A DNA stretch of 64,000 bases from Fontibacillus puldeungensis (GCF_042678945.1 NZ_JBHTLM010000014.1:1-64000), one strand, 5' to 3'. Shown: positions 24,832 through 33,116, counted from the first letter of the stretch. Notes: generated by a model not told the origin, from the letters alone. Numbers and translations are program-made.

Positions 24832-26370
24832 CTACATTCCTCTCGGTTTGCCAGCCTGCATTTGCTCCGCCATTTTCAGCAGCTCAGCAAACTCCTCTTC
24901 AGACACGGCTTGATCACCGCCGGATTTCTCCACGATCGGAATTTCCGGCTTCGGCTTGGCTCCACGGTTGGTATAGGTTCTTCCGCGGCCACCGTTTTTT
25001 TCCGCTGCTCCAGCTACCTTTTCCTTAACCTTAGCTTGGTCACGAATATATTGAACCGCCTTTTCGTATGTGCTCACCTGCTTGAGTAGCATATTCGCAG
25101 CGATGGCATCCACAAAGTTACGATTGATCCGTTGCTCTCCGCCCGAGGTGAGAAGCTGCATTAAATAGTGAATTAGGACGTTGATAACTTCCCCAGGCAG
25201 TTTGTAATTAAGATCGATTTTCTCAAATATATCCAGCAGGTTGTCCGGAATCGTCCCCGGAAAAAATATTTTCAAAAGCCGGGTATACGGCTCGTTGCGC
25301 AGCATCATATTGTACTGATGAATATCGCACTTGCTTTGGAATTGCGGCGGCACGTCCACATAGTACTCCATCTGCACGGCCACCTCTTCAGGATGGCTGG
25401 CATTTCCAGAGGTACTCTCTTGGGCTTTAGCCTCATCGCTTCGCAAAGAGACGATTTTACCCACGGTAACCTCACGCTCTTCCTTCCGCCGTTTCCCCTG
25501 CCGGAATTGCAGGTTCGCTTTATATTGAAGCTCATCCAGTACAATTGCACCGTTTTTATCGAAAATGTCGTCCTCATCAAGCAGACGGCAAATATCCTGC
25601 ACGCTAAGCTCATACTTGCGGGCTACATAGTTGACGACTCCCATGCCTTCGGCATCGAAGCGAAGCGCCTCGACGAAAGCACGATTCCGGGACTCCCGTG
25701 GAAAACGAAGAATGATGTCCGCATAATTGATCACTTCATCCTCACCAGACAGCTGCGTTCCCGGCTGTCTGGTCAGCGCTGTTTCAGCGATTGCCTGCTC
25801 CAGCTCATAATCGATCGAATGCGTGTTAAGCTCAAAAATATCATAAAACGGAACAGATATATTTTCTTTATTGTAAGTGGCGCCAGGCCACTCCTCCGGT
25901 TCCTTGCTAAACATTTGCTCGCGCAACGCCATCACTGCAAACTTTCCGATCTTGTCGCGCAGCAGCAAAGTCAAATGCTGTGTTCTAAAAAACTCGGCAG
26001 GACCAAGCGGAGCCTGCAACTCGTATTCATACATATAATCGTCGCTATCCGGAACGTATAGACGGCTCGTCTGGAGCAGCCCGACTGCTTCCAACCGGGA
26101 AGCCTGTTCGATTAGAAACTTGCGGCCCTTCTCGCTCGGGTCGATGCCTAAGGTCAGAAACAGCTTACGTTGCTGTTCAATACCCGAATAGCCGACCTGC
26201 TCAAGCGGCACCTGCTCCGCCAGCAATCTAAACAGCGAGACGGCGAACGCACCGACCATCGGTTGATAAACGAGTCCGAGCATCTTGCCGTCCAAGGGGC
26301 TGAGGCAGAAGTCACGGTATACGCAATATTGGTGATTTTCAGTAAAATGAAGTATGTTGCTAATGCGCAC
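24832..26370 (-). CDS. dnaB: Replication initiation and membrane attachment protein DnaB
   Basis: A 512-residue Firmicutes DnaB (not the helicase), which acts at oriC and in replication restart with DnaD and DnaI. The start is GTG at 26370 behind GGAGGAGAG. The N-terminal DDBH1-like winged-helix region begins LHFTENHQYCVY; a second DDBH2-like region lies at about 380-440. The C-terminal tail after 440 is basic and low in complexity (GAAEKNGGRGRTY and so on) and may be disordered. Together with dnaI it forms a two-gene primosome operon. Confidence 0.93.
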   Translation of the reverse strand: MRISNILHFTENHQYCVYRDFCLSPLDGKMLGLVYQPMVGAFAVSLFRLLAEQVPLEQVGYSGIEQQRKLFLTLGIDPSEKGRKFLIEQASRLEAVGLLQTSRLYVPDSDDYMYEYELQAPLGPAEFFRTQHLTLLLRDKIGKFAVMALREQMFSKEPEEWPGATYNKENISVPFYDIFELNTHSIDYELEQAIAETALTRQPGTQLSGEDEVINYADIILRFPRESRNRAFVEALRFDAEGMGVVNYVARKYELSVQDICRLLDEDDIFDKNGAIVLDELQYKANLQFRQGKRRKEEREVTVGKIVSLRSDEAKAQESTSGNASHPEEVAVQMEYYVDVPPQFQSKCDIHQYNMMLRNEPYTRLLKIFFPGTIPDNLLDIFEKIDLNYKLPGEVINVLIHYLMQLLTSGGEQRINRNFVDAIAANMLLKQVSTYEKAVQYIRDQAKVKEKVAGAAEKNGGRGRTYTNRGAKPKPEIPIVEKSGGDQAVSEEEFAELLKMAEQMQAGKPRGM

Positions 26371-26562
26371 GCTCCATCTCTCCTCCCATTTACGAACAAG
26401 TAGACTTTATCTATTTTAGCATAAAAGGCTTCGTCCTGAATCGCCCCAAGCTTACAAAAATCGCTGTTTTTCCCCGCGCGTCTTGTCGGCAGATGCGTTT
26501 TGCTTCGCTTTTTGCCTATCGCAGGAGACGACTCTAGCAAATCTACCCAAACTATTATTTTA

Positions 26563-26599
26563 CAAAAAAAGAGGACCGCCCGGCAATTCGGACGATCCT
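26563..26599 (-). terminator. Terminator after the YuiB gene
   Basis: On the minus strand AGGATCGTCCG pairs with the CGGGCGGTCCT arm around a short loop and is followed by CTTTTTTTG. Confidence 0.75.
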
Positions 26600-26621
26600 T
26601 ACCCCTATTCTCTATATTCTT

Positions 26622-26915
26622 TTAAAACATTTTGTATCCGCCCAGTCTCAGCTTGCGGATCGTCCATCCGCTCAAAATAGCCCCTATCAACCCAGCTACC
26701 GCCGTTAAATAATCGACTAGCCTAAAGGATGCCAAATAGACACCGAAGCTCTGCTCATGGTCCCATAACGTATATATAACGATTGGCAGAATAATAAGAA
26801 TGAAAATATACGCAGGAAACCAGGTCGTCTTCATCAGCATATTGAGTATGAACCCGATGCCAAACATCATGACGAAGAATAACACCATCAGCACCAGCAC
26901 GATGAGCCAACCCAT
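26622..26915 (-). CDS. yuiB: YuiB-family membrane protein
   Basis: A 97-residue membrane protein with three hydrophobic segments (about 1-28, 33-50, 65-85). It ends in SGWTIRKLRLGGYKMF, very like the C-terminus of Bacillus YuiB (GxTIxxLRxxGYxMF). In Bacillus yuiB lies near NADH dehydrogenase genes, and here the NDH-2 gene is about 2 kb away. The function is not established. GAAGGGTGGGGGAG precedes the ATG. A terminator follows, so it is a single transcription unit. Confidence 0.8.
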   Translation of the reverse strand: MGWLIVLVLMVLFFVMMFGIGFILNMLMKTTWFPAYIFILIILPIVIYTLWDHEQSFGVYLASFRLVDYLTAVAGLIGAILSGWTIRKLRLGGYKMF

Positions 26916-27143
26916 CGCTCCCCCACCCTTCTATAAAACGCATTTGAATTTAACTTTCAACTATGAAATAGATCACATCTGTTCAAGCTAGTAGTAAGTT
27001 TACTAGAAAAAATGTAACGAAGCAATGAACTTTGGATGAAATGTTGGTGAATCGATTTGCTCCCTTAGCTCACCTTGAGATACAATAAAAGGAGTTGAAT
27101 CTATTTATGGCGATCTCATTAGAAATCTAGGAGTGATTATACA

Positions 27144-27890
27144 ATGAACGAAGCTGCATCAACCCTGGAAGGATGGTATGCCCTTCACGACTTCCGGACG
27201 ATCAATTGGACCGCCTGGAAAGCAGCGGATGACGAGGAACGCGCCGGTGCACTGGAAGAGCTGCACAATTTTCTTCAGGAATGGAGCCTCATGGAGCAAT
27301 CCAAAACTGGCAGTACGGCGGTATACTCTATCGTAGGCCAGAAAGCCGACATCGTGTTTATGCATCTTCGGGAAACGTTGGAGGAGCTAAGTGCACTGGA
27401 AACTGCCTTCAATAAAACGACCTTTGCCGAATATACAACAAAGGCTTACTCCTATGTCAGCGTTGTGGAGCTCAGCAATTATATGGCCTCCGGCGACGGC
27501 GACCCTAAAGCGAACCCTGAAGTTATGGCTAGACTTCAGCCTATTCTTCCTAAATCTAAGCATATATGCTTTTACCCGATGAATAAGAAGCGTGATCTTA
27601 GCGATAACTGGTATATGCTGCCTATGGAGGATCGTCGCTCGATGATGCGCAGCCACGGCATGATCGGCCGAAGCTACGCTGGAAAGGTTAAACAGATCAT
27701 TACCGGTTCTGTCGGGCTCGACGACTGGGAGTGGGGAGTTACACTTTTCTCGGACGATGCGCTGCAATTCAAGAAGCTAGTTTATGAGATGCGGTTTGAC
27801 GAAGTCAGCGCACGGTTTGGCGAATTCGGCGGTTTTTACGTCGGCAATGTGCTTGATGCGGAACTACTGGAGGAAATGTTGAGAGTATAA
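27144..27890 (+). CDS. hemQ: Coproheme decarboxylase HemQ (ChdC)
   Basis: A 248-residue member of the chlorite-dismutase-like family that converts coproheme to protoheme, the last step of heme synthesis in Gram-positive bacteria. Characteristic residues are the reactive tyrosine in ICFYPMNKKRD (about 145) and the proximal heme histidine in MMRSHGMIGR (about 172). The proteins are the length of HemQ and lack the arginine arrangement of true chlorite dismutases. AGGAG lies 9 bp before the ATG. It is monocistronic with its own terminator. It supplies heme to the SdhC and CtaA/CtaB products elsewhere in the window. Confidence 0.93.
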   Translation: MNEAASTLEGWYALHDFRTINWTAWKAADDEERAGALEELHNFLQEWSLMEQSKTGSTAVYSIVGQKADIVFMHLRETLEELSALETAFNKTTFAEYTTKAYSYVSVVELSNYMASGDGDPKANPEVMARLQPILPKSKHICFYPMNKKRDLSDNWYMLPMEDRRSMMRSHGMIGRSYAGKVKQIITGSVGLDDWEWGVTLFSDDALQFKKLVYEMRFDEVSARFGEFGGFYVGNVLDAELLEEMLRV

Positions 27891-27945
27891 ACTGCGAGTT
27901 TCGAATATAGGGTATAATAGATAGGCTTTGACGAACCTTTCAATA

Positions 27946-27980
27946 GGACCTGGCGGAGGAGATTCTCCGTCAGGTCCTTT
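27946..27980 (+). terminator. Terminator after hemQ
   Basis: GGACCTGGCGGAG and CTCCGTCAGGTCC pair with one mismatch and are followed by TTTATATT. Similar CCTGG...CAGG hairpins precede two other copies of the dispersed element. Confidence 0.8.
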
Positions 27981-28066
27981 ATATTCTAGCGGGTTTTCAC
28001 ACCCCGCTCCACTGGTAAGCTCCGATTTGCGGTGGATTTGGCTATGAATTTGCGGTGCATATGAGG

Positions 28067-28252
28067 TAAATGCATAAAGTACATTTATTTTTCCCCATAT
28101 CTCAATTTTTCTCGCTTTAATTGTAAAAAGTGCATTTAATAACCGGTCATAGCGCATCAATCAGCCTACTATACCTATTTAGTTGCACTTTTTGCATTTA
28201 CTTATGCATGTCCTCGGAAAATGGATGAATTAGATGTACCAAATACAACTAG
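28067..28252 (+). repeat. Complete copy of the 186-bp dispersed element
   Basis: Left end TAAATGCATAAAGTACATTT (28067-28086), second unit TTGTAAAAAGTGCATTTAA (28121-28139), third unit TTGCACTTTTTGCATTTA (28183-28200) and inverted right end (28230-28252). The spacing equals that of the copies at 34563 and 39330. It lies between the convergent hemQ and the 83-residue gene. The rest of 27981-28358 shows no gene. Confidence 0.75.
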
Positions 28253-28321
28253 CTCATGTTCACAATTTCACCTGACGTAAATCTGTTCAAAATGAGTGTA
28301 AGATAGAATGATTCTGGCGGC

Positions 28322-28350
28322 AAAAAAAGAGGCCAGCTCAATTAGCGGCC
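28322..28350 (-). terminator. Terminator after the NDH-2 operon
   Basis: On the minus strand GGCCGCT and AGCTGGCC arms form a short stem followed by CTTTTTTTG. Confidence 0.65.
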
Positions 28351-28358
28351 CCCTTGAT

Positions 28359-28610
28359 CTATTCTTCCTCCTGAAGCCCAGCTTGAAGTGATTCCAAGTA
28401 CTCCGCCGTGGCTCGATCACGGTCACGACTCTTTTGCTTCAGCCGCTCGATCGCCGGAAGAATCAAAATATCGATTTCCCTTTGGATCGTATACGCCAAA
28501 TCGTACTTCTGCTGTGATTCCAAATAAGAGCCGACCTCCATCATGGCGTTGTAACGATCCAGCTCTTCTCGGGTTAATAGCCCCCGAACCTGCACGCTGC
28601 AATGGCGCAT
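28359..28610 (-). CDS. Small hypothetical protein downstream of NDH-2
   Basis: An 83-residue, mostly helical, charged protein (LLTREELDRYNAMMEVGSYL, then QREIDILILPAIERLKQKSR). No family is recognised. The ATG follows the NDH-2 stop by one base and AAGGA lies within the end of that gene, so translation is probably coupled. The composition suggests a small cytosolic helical bundle or coiled coil. Conservation beside NDH-2 in related genomes would support a linked role; I cannot check that. Confidence 0.65.
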   Translation of the reverse strand: MRHCSVQVRGLLTREELDRYNAMMEVGSYLESQQKYDLAYTIQREIDILILPAIERLKQKSRDRDRATAEYLESLQAGLQEEE

Positions 28611-28611
28611 A

Positions 28612-29805
28612 TTAGAAGAATCTTCCTTTTCTCAGCACGAGCGGAATTCCGCCGATAATGAAGAGATAGCGCAAATCGACGAGTTTCTTCAACTGAGCGG
28701 CACCCCAGCCTTTATATTTCTTGCCGAATGCGGACGCCACCGCTTCCCCTTTACCAAGTGAGGCTACCGTTCCTTTATTGCTGAAGATGAATTTCTTCTG
28801 CTCTTTGCCTCGAATCGCGGCAACCACATTTTGAGCACAAGTGACGCCCTGCTGCATGGCAATTTGTGCTGTTGGCGGATAAGGACGTCCTTCGGCGTTA
28901 AACATGAGCGAGTTGTCTCCGATAATAAAGACGTTCTCATGTCCTGGCGCCCGCAGATAATCGTCAACTTTGACACGGCCCCGAGCCGTTTCGAATCCGG
29001 CAGCTTCCACAAGCCGATTACCGCGTATACCGCCAGTCCAAATCACGGTTGCAGACTTAATCTCTTCGCCTGTGGCCAACACAACCCCATTCGGGGTACA
29101 TTCCTTAATGGCAACGCCGATCTTAAATTGAACACCTTTCTTACGAAGTACATCCATGGCGTAATCAACAAGCTCCGGATCAAAACCCGGCAGCGCCGTT
29201 GGAGCGGCTTCCACATTATAGACATTGACAAAGTTCGGATCTACATCATATTCTTTACATAACTGAGGAATACGATCGGCTAGTTCAGCAACAAATTCAA
29301 TACCGCTAAAACCAGCTCCCCCTATGACGAAGTTCAAACGATCTGTACGAGATTCATCAGCCTTGTACAAGGCAAATTGATATTCAATATGCTGGCGAAT
29401 CAAACGAACGGAGTTAATGCTGCGAATCGTCATCGCGTACTCTTTAAGTCCCGGAATGCCAAACGATTCTGGCTCACCGCCAAGCGCTATTATGAGGTAA
29501 TCATAAGACAGCGTCCCATCCTGAAGCACTACTTTTTTATCGGTTAGGCGAATTTCCTGTACAATAGACTTCACAAGATCGATTTTAAATTCGTCGATCA
29601 ACTTAGAAATGGAAACGCGTGTATGTTCAATCGAGTCCGTTCCGGCCGCTGGCATATGCAAATGAGTTGTGAAGTAATGGTAGTCATGACGGTTCACCAA
29701 GGTGACATCCGCCTCATTGTAATTCAATTCTTTCTGCAAACGTTGAGCGGTAAGAATCCCCCCGTAGCCTGCACCCAGAATTACAATCTTGGGTATGGTA
29801 CTCAT
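28612..29805 (-). CDS. Type II NADH dehydrogenase (NDH-2), FAD-dependent
   Basis: A 397-residue membrane-associated flavoprotein that passes electrons from NADH to menaquinone without pumping protons. The FAD fold is VILGAGYGGI (about 8-17) and the NADH fold NFVIGGAGFSGIE (about 163-175). The quinone-site stretch AQIAMQQGV and the C-terminal amphipathic segment (LRYLFIIGGIPLVLRKGRFF) are as in Bacillus Ndh (YjlD) relatives. The ATG at 29805 has GGAAGGAG 8 bp upstream; the frame extends 6 codons further to a TTG without a site. Confidence 0.92.
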   Translation of the reverse strand: MSTIPKIVILGAGYGGILTAQRLQKELNYNEADVTLVNRHDYHYFTTHLHMPAAGTDSIEHTRVSISKLIDEFKIDLVKSIVQEIRLTDKKVVLQDGTLSYDYLIIALGGEPESFGIPGLKEYAMTIRSINSVRLIRQHIEYQFALYKADESRTDRLNFVIGGAGFSGIEFVAELADRIPQLCKEYDVDPNFVNVYNVEAAPTALPGFDPELVDYAMDVLRKKGVQFKIGVAIKECTPNGVVLATGEEIKSATVIWTGGIRGNRLVEAAGFETARGRVKVDDYLRAPGHENVFIIGDNSLMFNAEGRPYPPTAQIAMQQGVTCAQNVVAAIRGKEQKKFIFSNKGTVASLGKGEAVASAFGKKYKGWGAAQLKKLVDLRYLFIIGGIPLVLRKGRFF

Positions 29806-30237
29806 GAAATGTTCTCCTTCCAAATGTTAGCTCTCTATATTTTTATTTAAAGCCAAAAACTTCAATGTGAAAATTAACACATAAAATTTCAATCTTCGGC
29901 AACAATCCTAATAGATCTAATCTGCTCTAATTATATATGTTGCAAACAGTTTAAGCCTTAATTTTATTATTATCAAAACCATTCCGTTGTATTTTGCCAA
30001 ATGTACTTTTTTCGTCACAAATTTGAGTGCATACATTTGAATGATATCGATTTTTTACCAAAAGATCAAGTCTTAAATTTGCACGTGCTCTCAGTCTTCC
30101 CAGTGTTTTCATTTCCAGATATATGTTATTTTTTGTGCAAAATTTTAAGTTGTCTTTGCAAGTCGAAGCGGGATGTTTATAATAAAGTAGAATTGACATT
30201 ATAAAGCTTCAAGAAACCATCTGGAGGTGTTTGGCCT
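29806..30237. other. AT-rich divergent intergenic region
   Basis: The 432 bp between the divergent NDH-2 and ferredoxin-NADP reductase genes are notably AT-rich and hold no credible gene. Short frames here lack ribosome binding sites and use low-complexity residues. Only the promoter before the reductase (30155-30183) could be supported; a divergent promoter for NDH-2 must lie here too. Confidence 0.6.
30155..30183 (+). promoter_or_regulatory. Promoter of the ferredoxin-NADP reductase gene
   Basis: TTTGCA (30155-30160), a 17-bp spacer and a perfect TATAAT (30178-30183), 54 bp before the GTG start. Confidence 0.6.
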
Positions 30238-31239
30238 GTGTCATCTCAAATCAACAACGACGATTTTACCGATCTGCTTATCATTGGAGGCGGTCCAGCG
30301 GGAATGTTCGCCGCATTCTATGGTGGAATGAGAAAAGCTTCCGTTAAATTAATCGAAAGTATGCCTCAGCTTGGGGGACAAGTTGCCGCCCTCTATCCTG
30401 AGAAATATATTTACGATGTAGCCGGTTTTTCGAAAATTACCGGTCAAGAGCTAATAAACAATTTGAATGAACAGCTTGGCAAGTTTGAAGCGGACATTCG
30501 ACTGGAAGAGAAAGTGATGCAAATCGAGAAAAAGGATGAGCGTGATTTTGTCGTTACAACGGATAAAGGGGTTCACCACGCTCGTGCTTTGATTATCACA
30601 GCAGGAGTAGGTGCATTCGAACCACGCCGGCTGGAGCTGGAAAATGCAGCACGTTTCGAGAAAACGAACCTGCATTACTTCGTCAGTGATCTCAATCAAT
30701 TCCGCGACAGAAAAGTGCTGATTAGCGGTGGCGGCGATTCTGCAGTCGACTGGGCTCTCATGCTGGAGCCTATCGCTGAGCAGGTTACGCTCATTCACCG
30801 CAGAGACAAATTCCGCGCACATGAACATAGCGTTGAGAAACTGATGGCTTCCCGCGTTCAGGTTATCACGCCTTCGGAAATTTCCGTGCTACACGGCGAA
30901 GATCTCATTGAAAAGGTAACGCTCGCTCATGTAAAGACGAAGGAAACCCAGGATATCCTCGTTGATGATGTCATCGTTAACTTCGGCTTTGTTTCCTCGC
31001 TCGGCCCGATTGCAGAATGGGGACTCGACATTGAAGGCGGCTCGATCGTAGTCGACTCGCGGATGGAAAGCTCCATTCCCGGCATTTTCGCCGCCGGCGA
31101 TATTACGACATATCCTGGCAAGCTGGATCTGATCGCTGTTGGTTTTGGTGAAGCTCCTACCGCCGTCAACAATGCTAAGGTATATATAGATCCGGAAGCT
31201 AAATTGTCCCCGGGACATAGCAGCAATCTCAAACTGTAG
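30238..31239 (+). CDS. Ferredoxin/flavodoxin-NADP+ reductase, thioredoxin-reductase-like type
   Basis: A 333-residue flavoprotein like Bacillus YumC, which transfers electrons between NADPH and ferredoxin or flavodoxin. FAD binds at LLIIGGGPAGMFA (about 12-24) and NADP at VLISGGGDSAVDWAL (about 160-174). The CxxC redox pair of true thioredoxin reductases is absent from the middle domain (HRRDKFRAHEHSVE follows instead), which separates this class. The C-terminal FAD segment is GIFAAGDITTYPGKLDLI. The GTG start has GGAGGTG 8 bp upstream. A strong hairpin lies between it and the next gene. Confidence 0.92.
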   Translation: MSSQINNDDFTDLLIIGGGPAGMFAAFYGGMRKASVKLIESMPQLGGQVAALYPEKYIYDVAGFSKITGQELINNLNEQLGKFEADIRLEEKVMQIEKKDERDFVVTTDKGVHHARALIITAGVGAFEPRRLELENAARFEKTNLHYFVSDLNQFRDRKVLISGGGDSAVDWALMLEPIAEQVTLIHRRDKFRAHEHSVEKLMASRVQVITPSEISVLHGEDLIEKVTLAHVKTKETQDILVDDVIVNFGFVSSLGPIAEWGLDIEGGSIVVDSRMESSIPGIFAAGDITTYPGKLDLIAVGFGEAPTAVNNAKVYIDPEAKLSPGHSSNLKL

Positions 31240-31262
31240 CTTTTACATGAAATAATAAGAAA

Positions 31263-31313
31263 AAGGGTATCTTAACTTTACGGAAAATAATGCCGTAAAG
31301 GAGAGATACCCTT
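31263..31313 (+). promoter_or_regulatory. Hairpin that sequesters the ribosome binding site of the zinc-ribbon gene
   Basis: AAGGGTATCT (31263-31272) pairs perfectly with AGATACCCTT (31304-31313), and inside it CTTTACGG (31276-31283) pairs with CCGTAAAG (31293-31300). The right side contains the Shine-Dalgarno sequence AAAGGAG (31297-31303) and the first bases of the TTG start (31312). It may also end transcription of the reductase gene, since TTGTCTTTT follows. Confidence 0.75.
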
Positions 31314-31560
31314 GTCTTTTATATGCCCTTTATGCAACGGTCTAGCTCCACTAAATGCGACTTGTCCCGATTGCGGTCATGTGCTGGAGAATGAGGGGAA
31401 AAAAGAAGATTACGCAGGGCCTTATAGTCCCTACGGCTCCGCTGACCAGTACACCTCCACCATTTCCTCGCGTCACCCTTCCGGGTGTGAGCATGTGGTT
31501 CAATGTCCACATTGTCATGAAGCCTATATTTATCATGTCAACGCCTGGCAGGCGCTTTAA
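31312..31560 (+). CDS. Small zinc-ribbon protein
   Basis: An 82-residue protein starting at TTG with AAAGGAG 8 bp upstream. Cysteine pairs CPLC (5-8) and CPDC (18-21) form an N-terminal zinc ribbon; a C-terminal group C...CPHCHEAYIYH (about 59-74) could bind a second metal. No named family is recognised. The start is buried in a hairpin of 18 base pairs shared with the end of the reductase transcript, so expression may depend on melting or on translation. The next gene, sda, converges on it. Confidence 0.7.
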   Translation: MSFICPLCNGLAPLNATCPDCGHVLENEGKKEDYAGPYSPYGSADQYTSTISSRHPSGCEHVVQCPHCHEAYIYHVNAWQAL

Positions 31561-31565
31561 TGGAA

Positions 31566-31574
31566 TGTGGATAA
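31566..31574 (-). promoter_or_regulatory. Isolated consensus DnaA box downstream of sda
   Basis: TGTGGATAA, i.e. a perfect TTATCCACA on the minus strand, in the gap between the zinc-ribbon gene and sda. Confidence 0.6.
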
Positions 31575-31612
31575 GTCTCTCTAATAAGCCGCTATAGTAG
31601 CTTGTCCATTCA

Positions 31613-31756
31613 TTATTGCACAAGGCTATACACAGCAGGCTCTAATTTACGTTTACGGATTTCTGCTAACAGCAGTGCGATAAATTCCCGGTCCAATTGC
31701 AATTCTGTCGCCATATGGTAGGATTCCAGCAGCAACTCGTCCGTTAACAGCGCCAT
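31613..31756 (-). CDS. sda: Sporulation checkpoint peptide Sda
   Basis: A 47-residue helical-hairpin peptide that inhibits the sporulation kinase KinA when replication is disturbed. The start MALLTDELLLESYHMATEL and the following LDREFIALLLAEIRKRKL align along their whole length with Bacillus Sda (DELLIESYxKATE, LNRDFIxLIxxEIKRR). AAAGGATGTG precedes the ATG. The promoter TTGTTC-17-TATGAT lies at 31787-31815, with a run of DnaA boxes directly upstream. In Bacillus, DnaA activates sda through such boxes; the arrangement here indicates the same control. Confidence 0.9.
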   Translation of the reverse strand: MALLTDELLLESYHMATELQLDREFIALLLAEIRKRKLEPAVYSLVQ

Positions 31757-31786
31757 TAGTCACACATCCTTTCTATTTTTTTCCTA

Positions 31787-31815
31787 ATCATATCAAGAAA
31801 AAATTAGTAGAACAA
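31787..31815 (-). promoter_or_regulatory. sda promoter
   Basis: Minus-strand TTGTTC (31815-31810), a 17-bp spacer and TATGAT (31792-31787), about 30 bp upstream of the sda start codon. The first DnaA box begins 10 bp above the -35. Confidence 0.65.
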
Positions 31816-31824
31816 GTGTTCCTC

Positions 31825-31925
31825 TTATCCACAACCGCTTGTGGAAATCCTGTGAATAACATGTTAGTAAGGTGGATAAAGTGTTGAAAAACGTACTGGG
31901 ATAATGTGGACAAAAGTTATTCACA
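31825..31925. promoter_or_regulatory. DnaA-box cluster upstream of sda
   Basis: Within 101 bp lie TTATCCACA (31825-31833, plus strand), TTATTCACA (31851-31859, minus), TTATCCACC (31871-31879, minus), TTGTCCACA (31905-31913, minus) and TTATTCACA (31917-31925, plus). One is a perfect consensus box; the others differ at one position. They sit immediately above the sda promoter, as in Bacillus, where DnaA-ATP controls sda. Confidence 0.85.
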
Positions 31926-32043
31926 GGATATTAACGCCCCGTTTTTTGTCTAAAAATTTTTTTGTGGTAAGTAAGAACATTTCACCTGGCTGCCTGTATT
32001 TATACCATTTATTAGTTCATCTTGTATTGAATCTACTAAAATT

Positions 32044-32706
32044 TTATTGAGGACGTGTGTTCACTTCAAATATCCAAATCTTGCCATTCATATCCACCCC
32101 GTAGTCAAAGCCAAGCTCGGCAATTCCCGGGAATGAATTTTCCAGGATGTGTATGCACGTATTGGTTAAGGTGCGCATCTCACGCCGTTTCGGGCTGGCG
32201 GCCCGTCTACGGAGCGATCGCGTCAAACCTTCCTTTGCGCTAAGCTGTGTACCACCTTTGCACAGATTGGTAACGAACAATCCAGGTCTGGCTAAACGCC
32301 CCACCATGGAACGATAGACCCAAGCTCCGCCTTCCTTGACGACCTTTACCCGGTAGTCGATCGGTCTTCCCCCGATTCTAGCCAGGTTGATCCCCTGCTG
32401 AATCATGTATTTCCGGCGGACCTTCATCCGGTTTAGCGATCGGAACATCGTTTCAAAACTACTGAATCTGCTCTGCCTCGACATATAGGTAAAAGCGTAA
32501 ACACCGCCGGCGTATGTCACCTTGATGACCCCATAACCTCCACCGCCGCGCAGCGGTTTAATGACCACCATTCGATACTGATGAAGCATCTGTCTTAACG
32601 TGTTTGCATTGTACAATCGGGTTTGCGGTATGTGGGCGGCCACGTCCGCATTGCTGAGAAGCGCCTCGGTCTTCAGCCATTTATTGGCCAGTTGTCTTCC
32701 CGCCAT
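32044..32706 (-). CDS. YheC/YheD-family endospore coat-associated ATP-grasp protein
   Basis: A protein of about 220 residues of the YheC/YheD family, ATP-grasp-like proteins linked to the spore coat in Bacillus. Recognisable parts are the nucleotide loop VVIKPLRGGGGYGVIKV (about 62-78), GRPIDYRVKVVKEG with the metal-side residues, and the end GLDYGVDMNGKIW-like segment (FDYGVDMNGKIWIFEVNTRP). It is shorter than YheC/YheD (about 360-450 residues) and seems to be the ATP-grasp core alone. The ATG at 32706 has AAAGGGGG 8 bp upstream. The reaction is unknown. Confidence 0.8.
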   Translation of the reverse strand: MAGRQLANKWLKTEALLSNADVAAHIPQTRLYNANTLRQMLHQYRMVVIKPLRGGGGYGVIKVTYAGGVYAFTYMSRQSRFSSFETMFRSLNRMKVRRKYMIQQGINLARIGGRPIDYRVKVVKEGGAWVYRSMVGRLARPGLFVTNLCKGGTQLSAKEGLTRSLRRRAASPKRREMRTLTNTCIHILENSFPGIAELGFDYGVDMNGKIWIFEVNTRPQ

Positions 32707-32821
32707 TCCACCATCCCCCTTTCTGGCACTATACGATAACATACTCAAAGACGGGGGGCATTTCTTGTATGATTGTCCAAGGCGCTTGCCTTTTTTCCGA
32801 TTGGCCCTTTTGATGGCTGCT

Positions 32822-32849
32822 TTGCCAAAAACATGGATTAACGTATAAT
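32822..32849 (+). promoter_or_regulatory. Promoter of the small membrane protein gene
   Basis: TTGCCA (32822-32827), a 16-bp spacer and a perfect TATAAT (32844-32849). The ATG at 32850 touches the -10 and therefore cannot be the translation start; the TTG at 32892 is. Confidence 0.65.
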
Positions 32850-32891
32850 ATGGGAGAAGATGGATTAACCAGAAGGAGGAGAATTGCTATT

Positions 32892-33116
32892 TTGCTGACG
32901 GCTTCATTCTCGGAGTCCTTGTTTACAGGGCTGTATTGGTTTGGGATGATCGCCATGTCGCTCGTATTGATCGGGGTCACGGTGACACTGTTCTGGATGG
33001 GCATTCAAATGCTTAGAAGCAAAAGCCCGCGTAAAGGCTTGGCAATCGGATGTATTGTGTTTTCACTTACCGCGAGCTGCATGATAGCACTGATGGTAGA
33101 CAAGCAATTTTTTTAG
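32892..33116 (+). CDS. Small two-helix membrane protein
   Basis: A 74-residue hydrophobic protein with two membrane segments (about 10-35, containing MIAMSLVLIGVTVTLFW, and about 48-68, containing CIVFSLTASCMIALMV) joined by a short basic loop (RSKSPRKG), which predicts a hairpin with both ends outside. The TTG start has AGGAGGAG 10 bp upstream and lies 43 bp after a consensus -10. No family is recognised. A terminator follows directly, so it is expressed alone between the YheC/D gene and the AI-2E-type permease gene. Confidence 0.65.
   Translation: MLTASFSESLFTGLYWFGMIAMSLVLIGVTVTLFWMGIQMLRSKSPRKGLAIGCIVFSLTASCMIALMVDKQFF

Noticed and set aside
26154..26540. Minus-strand frame overlapping the 5' end of dnaB
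   Set aside because: Most of it lies in another frame of dnaB and the rest has no initiation site or family likeness.
30001..30204. Small protein gene in the AT-rich gap
   Set aside because: The frame has no ribosome binding site, ends inside the promoter region of the next gene and has a composition expected from AT-rich DNA.
31825..31925. Possible chromosomal replication origin (DnaA-box cluster)
   Set aside because: Neither dnaA nor dnaN is near, no clear AT-rich unwinding stretch with DnaA-trio sequence was seen, and the cluster sits directly above the sda promoter, a known DnaA target.
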